From assembly GCA_029051445.1 (NCBI GenBank), contig JAIDKP010000376.1:1-12124 (forward strand): DNA of 12,124 nt, in the 5' to 3' direction. Below are positions 7,713-12,124 of this stretch, one piece after another. The translations under genes and the position numbers were made by a program. Source of the stretch: Muribaculaceae bacterium (GTDB lineage Bacteria; Bacteroidota; Bacteroidia; Bacteroidales; Muribaculaceae). A model generated the notes under the pieces. That model did no database searches. It worked only from the letters and a program-made list of their open reading frames with translations, and had not been told where the DNA came from. The stretch's first letter is position 1. Every line of letters begins with the position of its first letter.

Positions 7713-7831
7713 GTTTTGGGCGTACTGTCGCCTCCCTCCCCTACAAACCAATATCATTTTAACAGGATGATCTGTCGGAACCGGAGTAGAGGCGTGCGGC
7801 AGTATGCCCAAAACTATTTATATTCTTTGTC
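7713..7831. repeat. Facing pair of a short palindromic (REP-like) repeat
   Basis: The arms 7713-7731 and 7796-7814 are inverted copies that pair over 19 positions in a plus-strand transcript. Seventeen are Watson-Crick pairs and two are G-U pairs (7722/7805 and 7728/7799), and the intervening segment is 64 bases. The right-hand copy extends over 7779-7831 and matches 10142-10194: 30 of 34 bases agree in 7779-7812, and similarity beyond that is weaker. The core GCGACAGTACGCCCAAA of the left copy (its complement at 7715-7731) is identical to 10159-10175. The right copy also folds on itself (GGCGT 7791-7795 with ATGCC 7804-7808). The pair begins about 15 bases behind the stop codon of the plug-domain gene. 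A GC-rich, self-complementary, dispersed, 3'-gene-end unit in inverted pairs resembles a REP/BIME element. A two-armed transcription terminator without a U-run is the alternative. Confidence 0.72.
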
Positions 7832-7846
7832 AGGGCCGGGCCGCCG

Positions 7847-8578
7847 CTATTTTTTTGATTGGGCGGCCGACTTGGTCGTCACAAGTATCACGCCGGCTGC
7901 GCCCTGCACGCCATAGAGCGACGCATCCTTCACAACCTCCACATGATCGACATCGTGCACACTGATAAAATCGAGAGACGGAACCTGAATGCCGTCGACA
8001 AAAAATGCAGGTGGCGCGTCCGTGGAGAAACCTCTTCCGCTAAGGTCCGAAGTCTGTGCGTTACGGATGTTAGCTTTCGCTGATCCGTCGGCTTGATTGA
8101 TGCTGATCTTGAGTCCTGGTACAAGCCCCTGAAGAGCCATCAGAAGGTTGCTTTTCCCTGTGCGGCGGATAGTCTCGCCGCTGATGCCTGAGCTTGAGCC
8201 GGTAAACTCGCGCCGCTTCACATAGCCGTAGCCGAAGTTGACAAGTTCGTCGTCCTGCTGCGCGTTTATGCCACCATCGGCCGAAAGGATTATTTTCATG
8301 CTTTGGCGGCCGTCGACGGGGACGCGCACGATCTGCTTTTTGGATATGCGCAAGGTGAGGGTGTCATCGGGGAGTATGTTGGTGAGCCCGAATCGCCCTT
8401 TTTTGTCGGTCAGGGAGTAGTAATTCGGATCGTTAAGATAGACTCTTACATTCTTGACCGGCTTCAGGTCGCTGTTCAGGATCACCCCGTTGAACGGAGT
8501 GTCGGTCGTGTCATCGGCAAAGGCGCTAATGGCCGACAGCAGTGCGCCCGCCATCACAACAGACCGTAGTTTTTTCAT
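7847..8578 (-). CDS. Stand-alone carboxypeptidase-like plus TonB-receptor plug domain protein, no barrel (243 aa)
   Basis: The start is taken at the ATG ending at 8578. It gives a clean signal peptide (MKKLRSVVMAGALLSAISAFA, residues 1-21), and the in-frame ATG further upstream at 8605 lies inside the predicted -7 box. Residues about 29-100 form a carboxypeptidase-D-regulatory-like domain (FNGVILNSDLKPVKNVRVYL). A SusC-like TonB-box segment follows at 111-118 (ELVNFGYG). A plug domain spans about 125-236, with LLMALQGLVPGLKI, AFFVDGIQVPSLDFIS, VDHVEVVKDASLYGVQGAAGVILVTTK. It stops cleanly exactly where a SusC protein would enter its barrel. I do not know its function. A periplasmic or TonB-interacting accessory, or a remnant of a susC gene, are both possible. 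Its own promoter, signal peptide and intact frame favour a living gene. It precedes the susC operon by 479 bases and is probably transcribed separately. Confidence 0.9.
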   Translation of the reverse strand: MKKLRSVVMAGALLSAISAFADDTTDTPFNGVILNSDLKPVKNVRVYLNDPNYYSLTDKKGRFGLTNILPDDTLTLRISKKQIVRVPVDGRQSMKIILSADGGINAQQDDELVNFGYGYVKRREFTGSSSGISGETIRRTGKSNLLMALQGLVPGLKISINQADGSAKANIRNAQTSDLSGRGFSTDAPPAFFVDGIQVPSLDFISVHDVDHVEVVKDASLYGVQGAAGVILVTTKSAAQSKK

Positions 8579-8602
8579 GGCTTGATGGTTTAGGTTTATT
8601 CG

Positions 8603-8633
8603 CAAATAAAATGATAAAGTTTAAGATTTGCAA
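8603..8633 (-). promoter_or_regulatory. Promoter of the plug-domain gene (-33/-7)
   Basis: On the minus strand TTG (complement at 8631-8633) is followed after 20 bases by TTTATTTG (complement at 8603-8610), which differs from the Bacteroidetes -7 consensus TAnnTTTG at one position. Spacing matches the 19-21 bases expected for the primary sigma factor of this phylum. Transcription would begin near 8597, leaving a leader of about 20 bases before the ATG at 8578 and excluding the upstream ATG at 8605 as the start codon. Confidence 0.62.
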
Positions 8634-8680
8634 CTGTTTTCTAAAAAAAATGAAAAGAACTACGTTTTTCCCATGCCCTT

Positions 8681-8719
8681 AAAAATGCCAAACCCCACAC
8701 CATGAACTGATGTGGGGTT
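8681..8719 (-). terminator. Rho-independent-type terminator behind pgi
   Basis: AACCCCACA (8691-8699) and TGTGGGGTT (8711-8719) form a perfect nine-base-pair stem with an 11-base loop. In the minus-strand transcript the stem is followed by UGGCA and then UUUUU (complement at 8681-8685), about 50 bases after the pgi stop codon. The U-run is separated from the stem by five bases, so termination may be incomplete, but position and direction fit the end of the pgi transcript. The stretch between pgi and the plug-domain promoter (8634-8771) holds nothing else I can recognise. Confidence 0.75.
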
Positions 8720-8771
8720 GGTGAAATGATGTATGTGTGATCGGTGTCGTATAACGCCGGTCAATCGATTC

Positions 8772-10091
8772 TTACAGACGCTTCTTGATCTCGGCGGTCT
8801 GCTGCTCGTAGCCGGGCTTCTCGAGGAGCGCGAACATGTTGCGCTTGTAGTCCTCGACTCCGGGCTGATTAAACGGGTTTACTCCGAGTATGTAGCCGCT
8901 GATACCGCAGGCGCGCTCAAAGAAGTAGATGAGCTCGCCGAGGTGACGCTCGTTGATCGAGGGGATGGTGATGCGCATGTTGGGCACTCCGCCGTCGATA
9001 TGGGCGATGCGTGTGCCGAGCTCGGCCATCTTGTTCACCTCGTCGACACGCTTGCCGGCGATGTAGTTGAGGCCGTCGAGATTGTCGTTGTCGTGGGGAA
9101 TGACTACGGTATTGTCGGTGTTCTCGACCGAGAGAACTGTCTCGAATATAGTGCGTTCGCCGTCCTGGATCCACTGTCCCATCGAGTGCAGGTCGGTCGA
9201 GAAGTCGACTGCGGCGGGGAAAATGCCCTTGCCGTCCTTGCCCTCACTCTCGCCGTAGAGCTGTTTCCACCATTCTGCGAAGTAGTGGAGGCGCGGGTTG
9301 TAGTTGACGAGTATCTCGATCTTCTTGCCAGCGTTATAGAGGGCGTTGCGGGTCATGGCATAGGTCTGCGAGAGGTTGTCGGCCCCCGGCTTCATTGTGG
9401 CCATCTCCATGGCGCGTGCACCTTCTACAAGTGCCTTGATGTCAAATCCGGCTACGGCGATCGGAAGCAGGCCTACGGGTGTGAGCACCGAGAAGCGGCC
9501 GCCGACGTTGTCGGGGATGATATAGGTCTTCCATCCTTCGGTGTCGGCCATCTTGCGGAGTGCGCCTTTCGATGCGTCGGTGACAGCCACGATGCGCTTC
9601 GAAGCCTCTTCCTTGCCGAGCTTTTTCTCCAGATTCTCACGCAGCAGGCGGAAGGCGATAGCGGGCTCGGTGGTCGTGCCGCTCTTCGAGATTACTATGA
9701 TGCCGTATGTCTTGTCCTTGAGGAAGTTCAGGAGCTGGCTCAGGTAGTCCTCGCCGATGTTCTGTCCGGCAAACACCACTTTGTGTGAAGTGGCGAATGC
9801 ATCGGAAAGAGCCTCGTTTACAGCTTTCGCACCGAGGAAGCTTCCGCCGATACCTACAGCGACTACAACGTCGCAGCTGTCAGCCAGGTTGCGGGCAGTT
9901 GTGTTGATGTCGTCAATCTCGGCATCGGTGATCGATGAAGGCAGGTGAGCCCAGCCGAGATAGTCCGATCCTTCGCCTGTGGCGTTTTCGATCTGGTAAA
10001 TGGCGTCTGTGGCAACCTTGTCATAGGCGCTGATCTGCTCCGGAGTGACTACTCCGGCGAGATTTTTGTTGTCAAGTTTGATGCTGTTCAT
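8772..10091 (-). CDS. pgi: Glucose-6-phosphate isomerase (439 aa)
   Basis: This is the cytosolic enzyme that interconverts glucose 6-phosphate and fructose 6-phosphate in glycolysis and gluconeogenesis. The protein is of the short bacterial PGI type (about 440-450 residues) and complete. The first SIS domain holds [15 protein letters not shown] (77-91) and the phosphate-binding [11 protein letters not shown] (133-143). The family signature continues with [17 protein letters not shown] (194-210). Catalytic residues are seen as E281 in [13 protein letters not shown]302 in [10 protein letters not shown] and K416 in GVEDYKRN, matching the Glu/His/Lys set known for the family. The start gives a normal N terminus, and there is no signal peptide. 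The gene lies 114 bases behind ftsZ with a short repeat in the gap. I could not find a convincing -7 box in front of it, so whether it is co-transcribed with ftsZ is open. Confidence 0.97.
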   Translation of the reverse strand: MNSIKLDNKNLAGVVTPEQISAYDKVATDAIYQIENATGEGSDYLGWAHLPSSITDAEIDDINTTARNLADSCDVVVAVGIGGSFLGAKAVNEALSDAFATSHKVVFAGQNIGEDYLSQLLNFLKDKTYGIIVISKSGTTTEPAIAFRLLRENLEKKLGKEEASKRIVAVTDASKGALRKMADTEGWKTYIIPDNVGGRFSVLTPVGLLPIAVAGFDIKALVEGARAMEMATMKPGADNLSQTYAMTRNALYNAGKKIEILVNYNPRLHYFAEWWKQLYGESEGKDGKGIFPAAVDFSTDLHSMGQWIQDGERTIFETVLSVENTDNTVVIPHDNDNLDGLNYIAGKRVDEVNKMAELGTRIAHIDGGVPNMRITIPSINERHLGELIYFFERACGISGYILGVNPFNQPGVEDYKRNMFALLEKPGYEQQTAEIKKRL

Positions 10092-10141
10092 ATATGTTGA
10101 AACGTTTTATTCTCTGAAAGGTTTGGCTGAGCGATCAGTTT

Positions 10142-10194
10142 AACCGGCGTAGTGGCGTGCGACAGTACGCCCAAAGCATATTTTACGCCTTGTC
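10142..10194. repeat. Single copy of the short palindromic repeat between ftsZ and pgi
   Basis: This is the third copy of the unit seen upstream of susC, in the same orientation as the copy at 7779-7831. It matches 30 of 34 bases in 10142-10175 and contains the core GCGACAGTACGCCCAAA (10159-10175). GGCGT (10154-10158) pairs with ACGCC (10167-10171) around an eight-base loop. An outer stem GGCGTA (10146-10151) with TACGCC (10184-10189) encloses it, so the copy is a nested hairpin. It begins 11 bases behind the ftsZ stop codon, as the other copy begins about 15 bases behind its gene. The rest of the 114-base gap (10092-10141) shows no clear signal. The hairpin could also help end or stabilise the ftsZ transcript. 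Confidence 0.7.
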
Positions 10195-10205
10195 TCCGTA
10201 GATTG

Positions 10206-11714
10206 TCAGCCGAAACTTATGATTGTGCCGAAGACGTCGTTGTCGTCGACCGGAGCGGCTTTGGGCGCGGTCTTGGCTGCCGACGATGCCGGAGCGAATG
10301 ATACAAAGCCGGTGTCGGCATCGGGATCATAGGCCGGCTTGCCTTTGCGTATGGCTTCGGCATGGATCTGGTCGCGGTTGAATGCCGGAGTGTTTTCCAG
10401 AAGTTCGAGCACCATGTCATCCTCCATCTGTTCGGGGGTGAGTATGACGAAGTTCTGCGCGTCGCGGTGTTTCTGGAGTTCGGCGATCTTGGCCGAGCCA
10501 TAGGCTGCGCTCAGGCGGCGTATGTCTTCGTCGGAAAGCTCGCATTTCTTGTTGTCTTCGGCTCCGGGTACCGACCCGCCTACTTCGACATCCTTCAGTC
10601 CGTCGGGGATGTATTCTCCGTCTTTGACGAGTTTAGACTTGAATCCTGCTGCGAGTATCGAAACCTTGACTTTTTCTCCGAGAGTCTCGTCAAACGACAC
10701 TCCGTAGATCACATCGAGGCCGCGTATCTCCTTGGTGAAAGCCTTGAAATCGTTGATCTCGCTCATCTTCACAGGATTCTCGGCCTTGGGGTTGTAGTAG
10801 AGATTGAAAAGAATGCGCTTTGAGGTGTAGACATCGCGGTCGCGTAGCAGCGGCGAGTGCAGGGCATCCTGTATGGCGGCCCGCACGCGTCCCTCTCCCT
10901 CGGCGTAGCCGGTGGAGATGATGGCGGCGCCTCCGTTGCTCAGCGTGGTCGACACATCGTTGAAGTCGAGGTTCATGTAGCCATCCGATGTGATGAGCTC
11001 GGCAATCGAACTTGCCGCGTTGGTGAGCGTGTCGTCGGCCTTGGCGAAAGCGTTGAGCAGATCGAGATCGCCGTATTCCTCGGCAAGTATCTCGTTGTGT
11101 ATGATCAGAAGCGCGTCGACATATTTGCCGATCTCGTCGGCACCCTTGAGTGCCTTGAGTATTTTGGTCTCTCCCTCAAAGAGGAACGGGATCGTGATAA
11201 TGCCGACAGTGAGCAGGCCGCGTTCACGTGCCACGCGTGCCACGACAGGCGACGCGCCGGTGCCGGTGCCTCCGCCCATACCCGCGGTGATGAAGACCAT
11301 GCGGGTGTCATCGTCAAAAAGCTTGTTGATTTCGGCTACGCTCTCTTCGGCGGCATCGCGTGCCACGTCGGGGACGTTGCCCGCGCCCATGCCTTTTGTT
11401 GTCTGCGGGCCGAGAAGAAGCCTCGTCGGCACCGGCGACTGATTGAGCTGCTGCCGGTCGGTGTTGGCGAGAGCGTAGCTCACGTGTGCCACACCTTTCT
11501 TGTACATGTGGGAGACGGCGTTACAGCCGCCGCCACCGACACCGATCACTTTTATGATGATTCTCTCAGCGGGGCGTTCTGCCGGATCTGAGAAGTTGTG
11601 TTCCTGCTCGAGTTCTTCTATTGTCATTTCTGATGGAGGAGAGGTGGGAATGGGAGTTGGAATATCTTTACTTGACAGGTGTGGGAGGGGATCAGCTTTC
11701 TGACTCATCGTCAT
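10206..11714 (-). CDS. ftsZ: Cell division protein FtsZ (up to 502 aa)
   Basis: This is the tubulin-like GTPase that polymerises into the Z-ring at the division site. The GTPase domain starts with IIIKVIGVGGGGCNAVSHMY (52-71). The tubulin signature is GGGTGTG at 147-153. The synergy (T7) loop is NLDFNDV at 248-254, with D250 and D253 present for GTP hydrolysis. The FtsZ C-terminal domain follows (about 265-375). A linker leads to LLENTPAFNRDQI (438-450), which resembles the conserved FtsA/ZipA-binding tail peptide, but about 50 further residues follow, ending DNDVFGTIISFG. The first ATGs (11714 and 11708) overlap the upstream gene by about 20 bases and add a Pro/Ser-rich leader. ATG at 11627 (MTIEELEQEHNF) would give 473 residues, close to relatives, and a 64-base gap. 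I keep the long form, but the start is uncertain. Confidence 0.95.
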   Translation of the reverse strand: MTMSQKADPLPHLSSKDIPTPIPTSPPSEMTIEELEQEHNFSDPAERPAERIIIKVIGVGGGGCNAVSHMYKKGVAHVSYALANTDRQQLNQSPVPTRLLLGPQTTKGMGAGNVPDVARDAAEESVAEINKLFDDDTRMVFITAGMGGGTGTGASPVVARVARERGLLTVGIITIPFLFEGETKILKALKGADEIGKYVDALLIIHNEILAEEYGDLDLLNAFAKADDTLTNAASSIAELITSDGYMNLDFNDVSTTLSNGGAAIISTGYAEGEGRVRAAIQDALHSPLLRDRDVYTSKRILFNLYYNPKAENPVKMSEINDFKAFTKEIRGLDVIYGVSFDETLGEKVKVSILAAGFKSKLVKDGEYIPDGLKDVEVGGSVPGAEDNKKCELSDEDIRRLSAAYGSAKIAELQKHRDAQNFVILTPEQMEDDMVLELLENTPAFNRDQIHAEAIRKGKPAYDPDADTGFVSFAPASSAAKTAPKAAPVDDNDVFGTIISFG

Positions 11715-12124
11715 CCTCGCTTTCCGAAATGATGTTTACGAGTTTGTCTTTAAGCGATGACAGGAAGTTGGGCTTTTTGCCGCCCTCTTTGTGCGGACGG
11801 CGTTCGTCGCCGTATGGATCATCGCCGTAGCGGTCGTCATCCTCGTCGTCTTCGTCGCGGCGGTTAAACTGGCTCCAGCCCGGCACTCTCACCTGCTCGG
11901 TCTCGGTGCGCATGTCGCGGTGAACCTCGCTGCGCGGATCGACCGGGCGGCGGTAGGGCTGCTGTGGCTGGCGGTACTGTTGCTGTGAGTCGGTATAACG
12001 CTCGCGGTCGGGATCGGGTTCGCTCTCACGTGTCTGTTGCGGTGCCTGTGTCCCGGAACCGTAGACGCGGCTCTGTGGCTGAGTCTGCGGTTGCTGCGGC
12101 TGTTGTATGGGCTGCGGGGTGCTG
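11692..12124 (-). CDS. ftsA: C-terminal tail of probable cell division protein FtsA (partial, 144 codons)
   Basis: The frame is open from the right edge of the window to a TGA at 11692-11694, so the gene begins outside. The visible 143 residues contain no ATPase domain. They consist of a Gln/Pro-rich stretch (TPQPIQQPQQPQTQPQ), an Arg/Tyr/Gln-rich stretch, an Asp-rich stretch (RRDEDDEDDDRYGDD), then KKPNFLSSLKDKLVNIISES and an acidic end (EDDDESES). The assignment to FtsA rests on the position directly before ftsZ with a short overlap. It also rests on the amphipathic FLSSLKDKLVNII helix, which fits the membrane-targeting helix that ends FtsA proteins, and on long low-complexity C-terminal extensions being usual in Bacteroidetes FtsA. 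FtsA anchors FtsZ to the cytoplasmic membrane. Only the edge fragment is visible, so the identity is inferred and not shown by a domain. Confidence 0.78.
   Translation of the reverse strand, partial: STPQPIQQPQQPQTQPQSRVYGSGTQAPQQTRESEPDPDRERYTDSQQQYRQPQQPYRRPVDPRSEVHRDMRTETEQVRVPGWSQFNRRDEDDEDDDRYGDDPYGDERRPHKEGGKKPNFLSSLKDKLVNIISESEDDDESES

Larger units (their letters stand above)
7368..7846. other. 479-base gap upstream of susC: leader, control region and repeats
   Basis: No credible gene lies here. From the susC side outward on the minus strand, the gap holds a probable untranslated leader of about 170 bases (7368-7541) with a small hairpin near the start codon (ATATCC at 7406-7411, GGATAT at 7415-7420). 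Then come a -7 box (7548-7555), a run of nine C (7574-7582), a 12-bp palindrome (7587-7598), an AT-rich stretch without recognisable signals (7600-7700), and a pair of facing short repeats (7713-7814) close behind the stop codon of the plug-domain gene. The base composition is strikingly AT-rich compared with the genes on either side, except inside the repeats. Confidence 0.7.

Noticed and set aside
7809..7816. TAGTTTTG on the minus strand as an extra promoter for susC
   Set aside because: It matches the -7 consensus, but no TTG lies about 20 bases upstream. It falls inside the repeat arm, and the corresponding site in the copy behind ftsZ has altered spacing.
7701..7916. Small plus-strand open frame across the repeat pair and the end of the plug gene
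   Set aside because: It covers the inverted repeat and the antisense of a real gene. The peptide has no signal, domain or plausible upstream promoter.
8579..8605. Longer N terminus for the plug-domain protein (ATG at 8605)
   Set aside because: The extra nine residues precede a good signal peptide, and the ATG falls inside the predicted -7 box, so it would not be transcribed.
8733..9788. Long plus-strand open frame (351 codons) opposite pgi
   Set aside because: It lies fully antisense to a well-conserved enzyme. Its Val/Leu/Asp/Glu-rich composition is what the complement of GC-rich coding DNA produces, and it shows no domain or signal.
10857..11591. Plus-strand open frame (244 codons) opposite ftsZ
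   Set aside because: It is antisense to the conserved GTPase domain, has biased composition and no recognisable motif.
1..12124. tRNA, rRNA, CRISPR arrays, insertion sequences
   Set aside because: No cloverleaf-like segments, regular spaced repeats, transposase genes or insertion-sequence ends were found on reading both strands by eye.

Overview
The window looks like a chromosomal segment from a member of the order Bacteroidales, probably family Muribaculaceae. The grounds are a SusC/SusD pair, GC-rich genes separated by AT-rich gaps, Bacteroidetes-type -7 boxes (TAnnTTTG), almost no Shine-Dalgarno sequences, and an FtsA and FtsZ of Bacteroidetes style. The family assignment is an impression from protein style and not a proof. 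Every gene I accept lies on the minus strand, so transcription runs from high to low coordinates.

Right part (about 8770-12124) is housekeeping. It holds the C-terminal tail of a protein that is almost certainly FtsA, cut by the window edge, then an overlapping ftsZ, then pgi (glucose-6-phosphate isomerase) with a terminator-like hairpin behind it.

Middle (about 7368-8640) holds a small secreted protein made only of a carboxypeptidase-like domain and a TonB-receptor plug, with no beta-barrel. It has a good -33/-7 promoter of its own. A 479-base gap follows. It contains a facing pair of a short repeat (a third copy lies between ftsZ and pgi), a 12-bp palindrome, a run of nine C, and a -7 box for the next operon.

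Left part (1-7367) is a polysaccharide-utilisation-type operon in the order susC, susD, a secreted sialidase-fold beta-propeller, a nucleoside-hydrolase-like lipoprotein and a second nucleoside-hydrolase-like lipoprotein that runs off the window. SusC and SusD should bind and import a substrate across the outer membrane, and the three exported proteins should process it. Two nucleoside-hydrolase-fold proteins beside a propeller suggest a substrate with ribosyl, nucleoside or unusual glycosidic linkages, but the sequence alone does not identify it. No regulator (HTCS, SusR, ECF sigma/anti-sigma) lies in the window.

Points most worth a second look are the dispersed inverted repeat, the barrel-less plug protein, the C9 tract at the expected -33 position of the susC promoter, an apparent one-base frameshift in the leftmost gene, and the absence of the FRIP arginine in the 'sialidase'.
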